Origin: an uncultured Pseudomonadota bacterium
Lineage (GTDB): Bacteria > Pseudomonadota > Gammaproteobacteria > Burkholderiales > SCOH01
Direction: 5' to 3'
Assembly (NCBI GenBank): GCA_937863215.1
Contig: CALMFQ010000461.1
Coordinates: forward strand, 1-14,381
DNA: 14,381 nucleotides
Below the pieces are notes generated by a model. It was not told where the DNA came from. It did no database searches and worked only from the letters and a program-made list of their open reading frames with translations. Shown here piece by piece: positions 1 to 7,902 of the stretch. The position numbers and the translations under genes were made by a program. Each line of letters starts with the position of its first letter. Position 1 is the stretch's first letter.

Positions 1-279
1 CCGAACGAAATCGAAGACGTGGTCGCCATGCACGCGGGCGTACTGGAAGTTGCCTGCATTGGCATCCCGGACGAAAAATCGGGCGAAGTGGTCAAGGTCT
101 TCGTGGTCAAGAAAGATGGCGCCCTGAGCGAAAAGGAAGTCATCGAACACTGCAAGAAAAACCTCACCGGTTACAAAGTGCCGAAATATGTCGAGTTCCG
201 TGCCGAACTGCCGAAAACCAACGTCGGCAAGATCCTGCGTCGTGCACTGCGTGACGAGGAAGTGGCAAAAGCCAACTAA
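1..279 (+). CDS. fadD: Long-chain acyl-CoA ligase (FadD-like), C-terminal end only
   Basis: The reading frame is open from the first base of the window and ends with TAA; 92 residues are visible and the rest lies to the left. The segment is the mobile C-terminal subdomain of an AMP-forming acyl-CoA synthetase, which activates free fatty acids to acyl-CoA via an acyl-adenylate at the inner face of the membrane. It starts with the hinge-side motif PNEIEDVV. Next comes the conserved strand AxIGIPDEKSGE-type segment (here CIGIPDEKSGEVVKVFVV), then LTGYKVPKYVEF. It ends with LPKTNVGKILRR, whose GK lysine is the family's conserved adenylation lysine. Similarity to FadD is strong by eye, but other medium/long-chain ligases share this tail, so chain-length specificity cannot be judged. 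A terminator follows 22 bases after the stop, so it probably ends its transcription unit. Confidence 0.88.
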   Translation, partial: PNEIEDVVAMHAGVLEVACIGIPDEKSGEVVKVFVVKKDGALSEKEVIEHCKKNLTGYKVPKYVEFRAELPKTNVGKILRRALRDEEVAKAN

Positions 280-301
280 GCAAGCACAGATCGCACGCCC
301 C

Positions 302-330
302 AAAACCCGCCTCATGGCGGGTTTTTTCTT
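302..330 (+). terminator. Rho-independent terminator after the fadD-like gene
   Basis: A perfect 10-bp stem (302-311 with 316-325, arms AAAACCCGCC and GGCGGGTTTT) closes a TCAT loop and runs into TTCTT. It starts 22 bases after the acyl-CoA ligase stop, and separates that gene from pilU. Confidence 0.92.
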
Positions 331-364
331 ATCCCCCCTTTACCTGTGTGCAAGCCAAGTTGGA

Positions 365-393
365 TTAGCAGAAGCCAGTGCATGTGCTAGATT
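365..393 (+). promoter_or_regulatory. Candidate sigma-70 promoter for pilU
   Basis: An extended -10 element, TGC TAGATT (TAGATT at 388-393), lies 17 bases after a -35-like TTAGCA (365-370). Each hexamer matches consensus at four positions. It would give a leader of about 25 bases before the pilU start, and it sits downstream of the fadD terminator, so pilU would be transcribed on its own. Pattern match only. Confidence 0.35.
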
Positions 394-414
394 GGAGTGG
401 CATATCTTATTCAT

Positions 415-419
415 GGAGG
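415..419 (+). promoter_or_regulatory. Ribosome binding site that sets the pilU start
   Basis: GGAGG six bases before ATG 426. It favours this start over the in-frame ATG at 378, whose extra 16 residues do not resemble a PilU N-terminus. Confidence 0.8.
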
Positions 420-425
420 CTATCG

Positions 426-1589
426 ATGGATCTAACCCCGCTGTTCCGCCTGATGGCGGAAAAAAAAGCCTCTGACCTGTTTTTTACTGCTGGCGCACCG
501 ATCCAGATCAAGATTCAGGGCACGCTGATGGCGGTCAACCAGCAGATACTCGACCCGGAACAAGTCAAGCAATGTGCTTACAGCCTGATGTCGGCAGATC
601 GCATCGCCCGTTTCGAGCAAGAGCTGGAGATGAACTTCGGTTTTCCGATGCGCGACGTCGGCAGCTTCCGCGTCAACGTATTTCGCCAGCGCGGTGCAGT
701 GGCAATGGTGATCCGCTATATCCGCCTGACCGCACCGTCGCTCGAAGAACTCGGCGTACCGCCGATGCTGTCGGAACTGGCAACGCTGAAACGCGGACTG
801 ATCCTGATTGTCGGCGCCACCGGCAGCGGTAAATCGTCGACGCTGACAGCAATGCTGGATCATCGCAACGCGACCAAGCCGGGGCACATCCTGACCATCG
901 AAGACCCGCTGGAATTCATGTACAAACACAAGAAGTCCATCGTCAACCAGCGCGAAGTCGGCGTCGATACGCTGAGCTATCACGATGCGCTGAAAAATGC
1001 CATGCGCGAGGCACCGGACGTATTGATGATCGGGGAAATCCGCGACAAGGATACGATGCAGCATGCGATCACCTACGCCCAATCCGGGCATTTGTGTGTA
1101 TCGACGCTGCATGCCAATAACAGCTACCACACCATGAACCGTGTAATCAGCTTCTTCCCCGAAGAGGCACGGCCGTCGTTCCTGCTCGATCTGTCGGTCT
1201 GTCTGCGCGCGGTGATCTCGCAGCGGCTGGTGCGCGGTATAGACGGCAAACAGCTGCCCGCCGTAGAGGTAATGATCAACAACAATCGCATCGCCGAGCT
1301 GATCCGCAACGGTCAAGTCAACGAAATCAAGGAGGCGATGGAGAATTCTCTGTCGAAGGAATCGCAAACCTTCGAGCAATCGCTGTACAAGCTGTACAAA
1401 GACGGCAAGATCACGCTCGACGAAGCCATGCTGAATGCCGACTCACCGACCAACCTGCACTGGCTGGTAAGCCACGGACAAAACCAGGAAGAAGACGAAG
1501 CAACGGCCAAGCCGCTATCGACACACAAAGGGCCGGACGAAGGTGCATCGATAAGCTTTGACATCGATCTGATCGACACACCACGCTGA
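426..1589 (+). CDS. pilU: Type IV pilus retraction ATPase, PilU type
   Basis: A 387-residue hexameric secretion ATPase of the PilT/PilU family, cytoplasmic at the base of the type IV pilus, where PilU assists PilT in depolymerising pilin. Residues 1-100 form the PAS-like N-terminal domain and 120-300 the RecA-like core. Visible motifs are Walker A GATGSGKSS (130-138), the Asp box LTIEDPLEF (156-164), Walker B VLMIGEIRD with Glu204, and the His box STLHANN with His229. The stretch ending NRVISFFPEEARP, and an acidic hydrophilic tail after about residue 350, are more like PilU than PilT. Length fits PilU (about 380). The start is chosen from GGAGG six bases upstream; an ATG at 378 would add 16 unlikely residues. 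No pilT lies beside it, although pilT-pilU is the usual order. PilT2-type paralogues exist in Neisseria, so the exact paralogue name is less certain than the family. Confidence 0.87.
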   Translation: MDLTPLFRLMAEKKASDLFFTAGAPIQIKIQGTLMAVNQQILDPEQVKQCAYSLMSADRIARFEQELEMNFGFPMRDVGSFRVNVFRQRGAVAMVIRYIRLTAPSLEELGVPPMLSELATLKRGLILIVGATGSGKSSTLTAMLDHRNATKPGHILTIEDPLEFMYKHKKSIVNQREVGVDTLSYHDALKNAMREAPDVLMIGEIRDKDTMQHAITYAQSGHLCVSTLHANNSYHTMNRVISFFPEEARPSFLLDLSVCLRAVISQRLVRGIDGKQLPAVEVMINNNRIAELIRNGQVNEIKEAMENSLSKESQTFEQSLYKLYKDGKITLDEAMLNADSPTNLHWLVSHGQNQEEDEATAKPLSTHKGPDEGASISFDIDLIDTPR

Positions 1590-1610
1590 ACTATCGGCGC
1601 AACACAAGGC

Positions 1611-1648
1611 AATAAAAAAACGCCATGGCAACATGGCGTTTCCTGTTT
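1611..1648. terminator. Bidirectional terminator between convergent pilU and ppsA
   Basis: A perfect 10-bp stem (AAACGCCATG 1618-1627 with CATGGCGTTT 1632-1641) around a GCAA loop. The seven A residues on its left give ppsA transcripts a strong U tract. On the + side the run after the stem is weaker (TTTCCTGTTT). It therefore serves ppsA best and pilU probably as well. Confidence 0.85.
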
Positions 1649-1665
1649 CGTATCGCGCTGGAGGA

Positions 1666-4050
1666 TCAGCGTTTCAATTCCTTGGCCAGGTAAATCCAGG
1701 TTTCAACCACCGTATCGGGGTTCAACGATACGGTTTCGATCCCCTCTTCCACCAGCCACTTGGCCAGATCCGGATGATCCGACGGCCCCTGGCCGCAGAT
1801 ACCGATGTATTTGCCTTGCTTGCGGCAAGCCTTGATCGCCATCGACAACATTGCCTTGACCGCATCGTTGCGCTCGTCGAACAGACTGGCGATCGGACCG
1901 CCGGAATCGCGGTCCAGCGCCAGTGTCAGCTGAGTCATATCGTTCGAGCCAATCGAAAAGCCGTCGAAATATTCGAGGAACTGCTCGGCCAGGATTGCGT
2001 TCGACGGGATTTCGCACATCATGATCAGGCGCAGGCCGTTTTCACCACGACGCAGGCCGTTGGCAGCGAGCAGATCGACCACCTTGCGCGCCTCGTCCAG
2101 GGTACGGACGAACGGAATCATTACCTCGACATTGGTCAGCCCCATGATATTGCGCACTTTTTTCAGTGCACGGCATTCCAGTTCGAAGCAATCGCGGAAC
2201 GATTCGCTGATATAACGCGATGCACCACGGAAGCCGATCATCGGATTTTCTTCATGCGGCTCGAACAAGCTGCCACCGATCAGGTTGGAGTACTCGTTGG
2301 ACTTGAAGTCGGACATGCGCACGATAACCTTCTTCGGTGCGAATGCTGCACCGATGGTGGCAATACCCTCTACCAGACGCTCGATGTAAAAATCCACCGG
2401 GCTGGTATAGCCGCCAATGCGCTCGTCGATCTGCTCGCGTACTTCGTCGGGAATGTTCGGGTAAGCCAGCAACGCTTTCGGGTGGATGCCGATCATGCGA
2501 TTGATGATGAACTCCAGACGCGCCAGACCTACGCCTTCGTTCGGCAAATGGGCGAAGTCGAATGCCAGTTCCGGGTTACCGACGTTCATCATCAGCTTGA
2601 CCGGCGATTCCGGCATCTTGTCCAGAGCCAGATCGATAATCTCGACGTCCAGCAGGCCCTTGTAGATATTGCCGGTATCGCCCTCGGCACAGGAGACGGT
2701 CACTTCCATGCCGTCTTCCAGCGCATCGGTTGCATCGCCGCAGCCAACCACGGCCGGAATGCCCAGCTCACGCGCGATGATCGCTGCGTGGCAGGTCCGG
2801 CCGCCACGATTGGTAACGATCGCCGCAGCACGCTTCATTACCGGCTCCCAATCCGGGTCGGTCATGTCGGTGACCAGTACGTCACCCTCTTTCACACGAT
2901 CCATCTGCGATACATCGGTAATCATGCGTACCACACCCTGGCCGACCTTCTGGCCAATTGCACGGCCCGAGGCCAGAATCTCGGATTTGTTGTTGAGGCG
3001 GTAGCGACGCAGGGTTTCGACCCGCGATTCCTGCGATTTGACGGTTTCCGGGCGTGCCTGCAGGATGTAGATCTTGCCATCGACACCATCGCGGCCCCAT
3101 TCGATGTCCATCGGGCGCTGATAGTGCTGCTCGATGATCAGTGCATACTTGGCCAGCTCCTCGACTTCGGCATCGCTGATCGAATACACGCGCTGGTCGG
3201 CAAACGGCACATCGATAGTCTTGACCGAACGACCGGCTTCGCGCGCTTCGGTGAACACCATCTTGATCAGCTTCGAACCGCGATTGCGGCGCAGCACTGC
3301 CGGGCGACCGGCAGCCAGAGTCGGTTTGTGCACGTAGAATTCATCCGGGTTGACCGCACCCTGCACCACGGTTTCGCCCAAGCCGTACGATGCAGTGATG
3401 AACACTACGTCGTTGAAACCGGATTCGGTATCGATGGTGAACATTACGCCCGAAGCGCCGGAGTCGGAACGCACCATACGCTGGATGCCTGCCGACAGCG
3501 CCACTTCGCTGTGGGTAAAGCCCTTGTGCACGCGATAGGCAATGGCGCGATCGTTGTACAGCGAAGCGAATACGTGCTTGATCGCTGTCTTGACGTTTTC
3601 CAGGCCGTGAATATTGAGGAAGGTTTCCTGTTGGCCGGCGAACGACGCATCCGGCAAATCTTCCGCAGTTGCCGAGGAACGCACGGCGACGGAAATTTCC
3701 GCACCCGAGTCTGCCACCATTTTCCGGTAGGCTTCGGCCACGTCGTGCTCCAGCTTGGCCGGGAATGGTGTGTCGACGATCCACTGGCGGATCTGCGCGC
3801 CGACCTTGGCAAGAGTCGCTACGTCATCGATGTTCAGCGTCTTCAGCGCGTCTTCGATGCGCTGAGCCAGGCCTTCGTGCTGCAAGAAGTCACGGTAAGC
3901 CTCTGCGGTAGTCGCAAAGCCGCCAGGGACTCGCACGCCGGAACTGGCCAACTGGCTGATCATTTCGCCGAGCGAAGCGTTCTTGCCGCCTACTTTCTCG
4001 ACGTCGGTCATGCGCAGTTTTTCGAACCAAGTGACGTAATTCTCTGCCAT
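1666..4050 (-). CDS. ppsA: Phosphoenolpyruvate synthase (pyruvate, water dikinase)
   Basis: A 794-residue cytoplasmic enzyme converting pyruvate + ATP + water to PEP + AMP + phosphate, needed for gluconeogenesis from pyruvate or lactate. Domain order is standard. The ATP-grasp nucleotide domain spans about 1-340 (GGKNASLGEM at 21-30, VRSSATAEDLPDASFAGQQE from 123). The swivelling phosphohistidine domain is about 355-470, with GGRTCHAAIIAREL and catalytic His421. The TIM-barrel PEP/pyruvate domain is about 485-794 (NEGVGLARLEF, GFRGASRY, MMCEIPSN, GSNDMTQL, ICGQGPSD with Cys752). Length equals E. coli PpsA (792) and the His421/Thr419 numbering is the same. Thr419 is the residue PpsR phosphorylates, and ppsR lies divergently upstream. 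The start at 4050 is preferred because AGGA sits nine bases upstream; the in-frame ATG at 4059 directly abuts that AGGA and would add MFE. Confidence 0.97.
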   Translation of the reverse strand: MAENYVTWFEKLRMTDVEKVGGKNASLGEMISQLASSGVRVPGGFATTAEAYRDFLQHEGLAQRIEDALKTLNIDDVATLAKVGAQIRQWIVDTPFPAKLEHDVAEAYRKMVADSGAEISVAVRSSATAEDLPDASFAGQQETFLNIHGLENVKTAIKHVFASLYNDRAIAYRVHKGFTHSEVALSAGIQRMVRSDSGASGVMFTIDTESGFNDVVFITASYGLGETVVQGAVNPDEFYVHKPTLAAGRPAVLRRNRGSKLIKMVFTEAREAGRSVKTIDVPFADQRVYSISDAEVEELAKYALIIEQHYQRPMDIEWGRDGVDGKIYILQARPETVKSQESRVETLRRYRLNNKSEILASGRAIGQKVGQGVVRMITDVSQMDRVKEGDVLVTDMTDPDWEPVMKRAAAIVTNRGGRTCHAAIIARELGIPAVVGCGDATDALEDGMEVTVSCAEGDTGNIYKGLLDVEIIDLALDKMPESPVKLMMNVGNPELAFDFAHLPNEGVGLARLEFIINRMIGIHPKALLAYPNIPDEVREQIDERIGGYTSPVDFYIERLVEGIATIGAAFAPKKVIVRMSDFKSNEYSNLIGGSLFEPHEENPMIGFRGASRYISESFRDCFELECRALKKVRNIMGLTNVEVMIPFVRTLDEARKVVDLLAANGLRRGENGLRLIMMCEIPSNAILAEQFLEYFDGFSIGSNDMTQLTLALDRDSGGPIASLFDERNDAVKAMLSMAIKACRKQGKYIGICGQGPSDHPDLAKWLVEEGIETVSLNPDTVVETWIYLAKELKR

Positions 4051-4059
4051 CTCAAACAT

Positions 4060-4063
4060 TCCT
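4060..4063 (-). promoter_or_regulatory. Ribosome binding site deciding the ppsA start
   Basis: Minus-strand AGGA ends at 4060, nine bases before ATG 4050 and with no gap to ATG 4059. Spacing therefore supports 4050 as the start. Confidence 0.6.
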
Positions 4064-4084
4064 GTCAGGATAAAAGTCGTAAAG

Positions 4085-4126
4085 GCCGGATTTTACCGGT
4101 TTTATTGCCGGATTGGCACTAGCCGG
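4085..4126. repeat. Cluster of CCGG-centred repeats between ppsA and ppsR
   Basis: Exact direct copies of GCCGGATT lie at 4085-4092 and 4107-4114, 22 bases apart (about two helical turns). Between them is ACCGGTTT (4095-4102, with palindromic core ACCGGT), and a fourth GCCGG follows at 4122-4126. The array covers the best -10 candidate for ppsA, so it could be an operator. No known regulator's consensus was recognised. Confidence 0.45.
4090..4118 (-). promoter_or_regulatory. Weak candidate promoter for ppsA
   Basis: A minus-strand TAAAAT (4090-4095) matches the -10 consensus at five of six positions and would give a leader of about 33 bases. The hexamer 17 bases upstream (TGCCAA, 4113-4118) is a poor -35, so if this is the promoter it probably depends on an activator. 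The repeats described for this region fill its spacer. Confidence 0.3.
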
Positions 4127-4224
4127 GCATGCCGATCGGCAGTTTTTTAGTCCGGTCAACACTGGCGCAACACGAAGCGCCCGGCATCGACTATGCTTGA
4201 GCCAAATTCGAACCTGGCCCGCAC

Positions 4225-4229
4225 AAGGA
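4225..4229 (+). promoter_or_regulatory. Ribosome binding site that sets the ppsR start
   Basis: AAGGA six bases before ATG 4236. The same frame is open back to 4113, but only this start has a good site, and only it gives the family's usual N-terminus. Confidence 0.75.
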
Positions 4230-4235
4230 TCTGTC

Positions 4236-5060
4236 ATGCCCAACCGCCGCACCGTATTCATTGTTTCCGACCGAACCGGCATCACCGCCGAAATGCTGTC
4301 GCACAGCCTGCTGACCCAGTTCGACGGGCAGGATTTCCGCCGTATCACGCTGCCGTTCATCGATTCGGTGGAAAAAGTCCAACAGGTAGTGCAGCAAGTG
4401 CTCGAAGCGGCAGAACGCGATGCCGAGCGGCCAGTAGTATTCAGCACGCTGATCGACGATGAGCTGCGCAACGCCTTGAAGGTGGATTGCGCGCTGAATC
4501 TGGATTTTTTCGAAGCCTTCATCGCGCCGCTGGAACAGGAACTGAACCGCAAGTCGTCGCACACCATTGGCAAGACCCACGGGGTCGCTAATTTCAGTGA
4601 ATACAATGCGCGTATCGAGGCAATCAACTATGCCCTGGCCCACGATGACGGTGTCAAGCCGCGCGATCTGGACAAGGCGGATATCGTACTGGTGGGAGTA
4701 TCGCGCAGCGGTAAAACGCCGACCTGTCTGTACATGGCGCTGCAATACGGGATCAAGGCGGCGAATTACCCGCTGATTCCGGAAGATCTGGGTGAAATCA
4801 AGCTGCCGCAGGCGCTGGCACCGTATCGCCACAAGCTGTTCGGCCTGACCATCAGCCCCGACCGGCTGGCAGCCATCCGCTCGCAACGCAAACCGGACAG
4901 CAAATATGCGTCGATCGACAATTGCCGCTTCGAGACCGCCGAAGTGGAGGCCATATTCCGGCGCGAAGGGCTGCACTATCTGGATACCACAGCCAAATCG
5001 ATCGAAGAAATATCCAGCACCATCCTGCATCGTGCCAAGCTGGAACGCAAAGTGTTCTGA
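4236..5060 (+). CDS. ppsR: PEP synthase regulatory protein (bifunctional kinase/pyrophosphorylase)
   Basis: A 274-residue cytoplasmic protein of the DUF299 family (E. coli YdiA/PpsR, 277 residues). Family members use ADP to phosphorylate a Thr next to the catalytic phospho-His of PEP synthase, switching it off. They reactivate it by phosphate-dependent removal of the same group, releasing pyrophosphate. The sequence shows the N-terminal FIVSDRTGITAE (8-19), STLID (70-74), and the diagnostic P-loop-like GVSRSGKTPTCLYMALQYG from residue 154. The C-terminal segment YLDTTAKSIEEIS is also typical. It is transcribed divergently from its target ppsA, 185 bases away, an arrangement common in proteobacteria. 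Its stop lies 18 bases from the convergent stop of the membrane cyclase gene, with no clear terminator between them. Confidence 0.95.
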   Translation: MPNRRTVFIVSDRTGITAEMLSHSLLTQFDGQDFRRITLPFIDSVEKVQQVVQQVLEAAERDAERPVVFSTLIDDELRNALKVDCALNLDFFEAFIAPLEQELNRKSSHTIGKTHGVANFSEYNARIEAINYALAHDDGVKPRDLDKADIVLVGVSRSGKTPTCLYMALQYGIKAANYPLIPEDLGEIKLPQALAPYRHKLFGLTISPDRLAAIRSQRKPDSKYASIDNCRFETAEVEAIFRREGLHYLDTTAKSIEEISSTILHRAKLERKVF

Positions 5061-5078
5061 CGCACCGTAGCAAAGCAG

Positions 5079-7835
5079 TCACGGCCGGGGCTGATTGTCC
5101 TCATCCCGGCCCGGATTCGCACAGACGACCCGATTGCGGCCACTTTCCTTGGCCTGGTACAGCGCACTGTCAGCGTAATGCAGCAGGCGTTCGACATGAT
5201 CGACCGGAGTATCCGGAAAACAGGCAATGCCGATACTGACGGTAACCGCAATCTGCTCGCCGGCAGCCGTCACCAGCGGCCGCGACGCAACGATTGCGCG
5301 TAGCGTCTCGGCCACCGATCGCGCCTGTGCCAAGCCGGTCTGCGGCAGCAATACCGTAAGTTCCTCGCCACCATAGCGCGCGGCAATATCGCTGCCACGC
5401 GTGCGTTCGCGCAACAGTCCCGCCAGGTGCTCCAGCATCTGATCTCCGACCTGATGACCATACCGGTCGTTGATCTGTTTGAAATGGTCGACATCCAGCA
5501 TCATGATGCTCAACGAACTCCAATAACGCTTGGCGCGCGCAAACTCGGCGGCCATGGTATCCATCAGGTAGCGCCGGTTATACAGGCCGGTCAATGCATC
5601 GGTCGTGGATAGCCGCAACAGCTCTTCATTCACCCGCTGCAATTCCCGCTCGGCCTGTTTGCGTGCACGGCTGTCACGGATCACCGCAATGACTACCGTC
5701 ACGCCGTGATAGCTGACCAGCGCCGCGGAAATCTCGACATCGACATCCTCCCCGCCGATGTTGCGCAGCCGGGAGTCGTACACCGCCTCGACCGGTTCAC
5801 CGGCAACCCGTTTACGGTAGCGTTCGCTGACGGCGTCGCGCTGATCCGGCGCAATGAAATCGATGAACGGTCGCCATACCACCTGTTCCGGCTTGTCGGC
5901 GCCGAGCAGGCGCACCAGCGCCGGGTTGGCATAAAACAGTTCGCCGCCGCGAATGATTGCCACACCGTCGGACGCGTTATCGAGCAGCATCTGGTAACGC
6001 GCTTCCGACTCTTTCAGCTTCTCCAGTGCCTGGTGCCGCTCTTCGATTTCCAGTGCCAGATTGCTGTTCATCTGGCGTAGCGTTGCCGTCCTTGCCTCGA
6101 CCAGCTGGTCCAGATGATCCTTGGTCTGGCGCAGTTCGGCCTCTGCCTGCTTGCGCTGAGTGATGTCGATGGCAATACAACCGAGTGCATACGGCCGCTG
6201 CATTGCATCGAACATCAGGAATCGGCTGCTGAGATAGATTTTCGGCCGGTTCATCAAGCCGAAATTTTCTTCGAACTCCATCCCGTGCCGTTCGGCGATC
6301 ACCTGCGCATCATGGCGCTGCAGCAGCGTCGCCACCGTTGGCGAGAAGATATCCAGATCGGCCTTGCCAATGATTTCGTCGGCGGGTTTGCCGGCAAGCT
6401 CTTCAAACGCCGGATTTACGATCAGATACTGTCCGAGTACGTCTTTGACGAAAATCGGCTCGGGCGAATGCGACAGAATCGATTGCAACCGCAGCTCGCT
6501 TTGTGACAACGCCCGCTCAGCCTGCTCGCGCAACACTATTTCATGCTGCAATGACTGATTGAGCCGATTCGACTCCTGCAGATTCTGCTGCAGTTGCTGG
6601 TTGATTTCATATTGCTGCCGATTGGCACCAGTCAGGTCGCGAAACGTATTCTGCAACGTCTCTGCCATGCCATTGAACGCCTGGACCAGCGGGCGGAATT
6701 CCTTGTCGTCCGGCAAGCTGAGGCGCTGCTCGTAACTGCCGCCAGCCAAGTCCCCGGCCAATCGGGTCAGATGCCGAATCGGCCGCATCAGCCAGCGCAG
6801 CAGCAGGTGGCAGAACACCCCTGCCAGGATCAGCATGCCGATACCGGCCAACAGCAGCGCCTTTTCGACTTTCTGCTGTACCGACTGCGCAGCATCGTCC
6901 ATGCGCTCCAGCGCCCGGGTAACCTGCTGTGCCGGTATCGCCACCAGCATCGACCACCCCATGCGCGGCATAATCTTGCGCGCCAGCATCCGGCTGCTTC
7001 CCCCGATTTCGCAAGAGTAAGTGCCACCGGCATCCACGCTGGACTCCTTCAACGCCGTCAGGAATGCCGGATTACCCGACGGCGACATCACCTTGTCGAT
7101 TGCCAGCGGCGCGTTGTTCCAGTGCAACAAAGCCGTCTGACTGCCCGCGATCAGGCGCTGCCGGCTATCCACCAGCGCCATGAATGCCCCGCTGACGCTA
7201 TTCTGACGTTCCAGCAACGTGTTCAGGCGCGCCAGCGCGATACTGACGCCGACGAAGCCACGCAAGGTTGTATTGTCAAAGACCGGGGCCAGCACCTCGA
7301 TCCCCCAGACATTAGCGGCAAATGGCAGGCGATGAACTTCGCTCCAGCGACTATCACCCGGTTGGCGCAACTGCGGCAGCAAATGCCGCACTGCGTAGAA
7401 ATGCGCATTCAGATTTCCGGGCTGAGCCCTGATCTGCTCCGGTAGCCATTCGCTACACTGGCCAGCCCCGATGTCGCAGAAATACGCAGCCTGGACAAGG
7501 TCGTCCCGGCGCAGCAGGTGCGCCATCAGATCGGCGCCGACATCATTCAGTTGCCCGCCATGTTGCAGATGATTCGACAGAATGCGACTGCCGTCCTCGG
7601 CAATTGACTGGGCGCGAGCAAAGCGCTCATCCAGCCGCTCGCTGTTGCCGGTCGCCAGTTGCATCGCCAGCGAACGCAGGTCGCTGCTCATCACCTGGCG
7701 TAGCTCAGCCATCAACAGGCGATTACCGCTTTCGCTCGACAAACGTACGACAGAAGTCAATCCGGCCAGCAGCGCTGCAGCTGCCAGCATCAGCAGTAGC
7801 AGCAGTTTTTTGCTGAATCCGAGGCGCGACTTCAT
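5079..7835 (-). CDS. Membrane-bound sensor diguanylate cyclase (periplasmic sensor-HAMP-PAS-PAS-GGDEF)
   Basis: A 918-residue inner-membrane protein predicted to make c-di-GMP from two GTP. TM1 is about 10-30, followed by a periplasmic region 31-325 of dCache-like size with three cysteines (120, 127, 275). TM2 is about 326-348, HAMP about 349-401 (LMRPIRHLTRLAGDLAGGSYE), then a Gln/Glu-rich coiled coil to about 446. PAS1 is 447-560 and PAS2 about 611-722, joined by a helical linker. The GGDEF domain is about 737-905, with DALTGLYNRR (746-755), LDVDHFKQIND (780-790), the active-site loop GGEEL (822-826), and inhibitory site RGSD (813-816) five residues before it. The cyclase is therefore probably active and product-inhibited. 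No EAL domain is present. An in-frame TAG lies shortly upstream, making ATG 7835 the first Met, though the ribosome site is weak. It lies 67 bases after the second cyclase gene and may be co-transcribed with it. The ligand is unknown. Confidence 0.9.
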   Translation of the reverse strand: MKSRLGFSKKLLLLLMLAAAALLAGLTSVVRLSSESGNRLLMAELRQVMSSDLRSLAMQLATGNSERLDERFARAQSIAEDGSRILSNHLQHGGQLNDVGADLMAHLLRRDDLVQAAYFCDIGAGQCSEWLPEQIRAQPGNLNAHFYAVRHLLPQLRQPGDSRWSEVHRLPFAANVWGIEVLAPVFDNTTLRGFVGVSIALARLNTLLERQNSVSGAFMALVDSRQRLIAGSQTALLHWNNAPLAIDKVMSPSGNPAFLTALKESSVDAGGTYSCEIGGSSRMLARKIMPRMGWSMLVAIPAQQVTRALERMDDAAQSVQQKVEKALLLAGIGMLILAGVFCHLLLRWLMRPIRHLTRLAGDLAGGSYEQRLSLPDDKEFRPLVQAFNGMAETLQNTFRDLTGANRQQYEINQQLQQNLQESNRLNQSLQHEIVLREQAERALSQSELRLQSILSHSPEPIFVKDVLGQYLIVNPAFEELAGKPADEIIGKADLDIFSPTVATLLQRHDAQVIAERHGMEFEENFGLMNRPKIYLSSRFLMFDAMQRPYALGCIAIDITQRKQAEAELRQTKDHLDQLVEARTATLRQMNSNLALEIEERHQALEKLKESEARYQMLLDNASDGVAIIRGGELFYANPALVRLLGADKPEQVVWRPFIDFIAPDQRDAVSERYRKRVAGEPVEAVYDSRLRNIGGEDVDVEISAALVSYHGVTVVIAVIRDSRARKQAERELQRVNEELLRLSTTDALTGLYNRRYLMDTMAAEFARAKRYWSSLSIMMLDVDHFKQINDRYGHQVGDQMLEHLAGLLRERTRGSDIAARYGGEELTVLLPQTGLAQARSVAETLRAIVASRPLVTAAGEQIAVTVSIGIACFPDTPVDHVERLLHYADSALYQAKESGRNRVVCANPGRDEDNQPRP

Positions 7836-7902
7836 GCGGAAATGCGATCTCTAATGGCGGAAGGAAAGCCTGCACAGGATCAGCAGGTCGGAACTGCAAC
7901 GC

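Noticed and set aside
378..425. Upstream ATG that would extend PilU by 16 residues
   Set aside because: The extension overlaps the promoter candidate and does not look like a PilU N-terminus. GGAGG precedes the ATG at 426.
432..1379. A 315-codon - strand open frame opposite pilU, and a similar 279-codon frame opposite ppsR (4191-5030)
   Set aside because: Antisense shadows. The sense frames carry Walker/Asp/His boxes and the PpsR loop respectively, and the antisense products are His/Arg-rich without family motifs.
1633..4122. An 829-codon open frame on + running antisense through all of ppsA
   Set aside because: It is codon-aligned with ppsA. In that register its stops require sense TTA, CTA or TCA codons, which these biased genes avoid. 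ppsA has full family motifs; the antisense product shows none.
4113..4130. Sigma-54-like TTGGCAC...GGGCA on + upstream of ppsR
   Set aside because: The GG and GC are correctly spaced, but the -12 element lacks TT. No enhancer-binding site or regulator gene is visible, so chance is likely in a region full of CCGG repeats.
4130..4148. TGCCGATCGGCA followed by TTTTTT, a possible terminator or attenuator before ppsR
   Set aside because: The stem is only 4 bp with a 4-base loop, too weak to call a terminator, and no + gene ends upstream of it.
5083..5111. GGCCGGG...CCCGGCC inverted repeat between ppsR and the membrane cyclase gene
   Set aside because: It lies inside the last codons of the cyclase gene, has a 15-base loop and no T run, so it is not a convincing terminator.
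7873..7892. Small hairpin (CCTGC/GCAGG) between the two cyclase genes
   Set aside because: A 5-bp stem with a 9-base loop and only a pyrimidine-rich tail. It is not good enough to break the gene pair.
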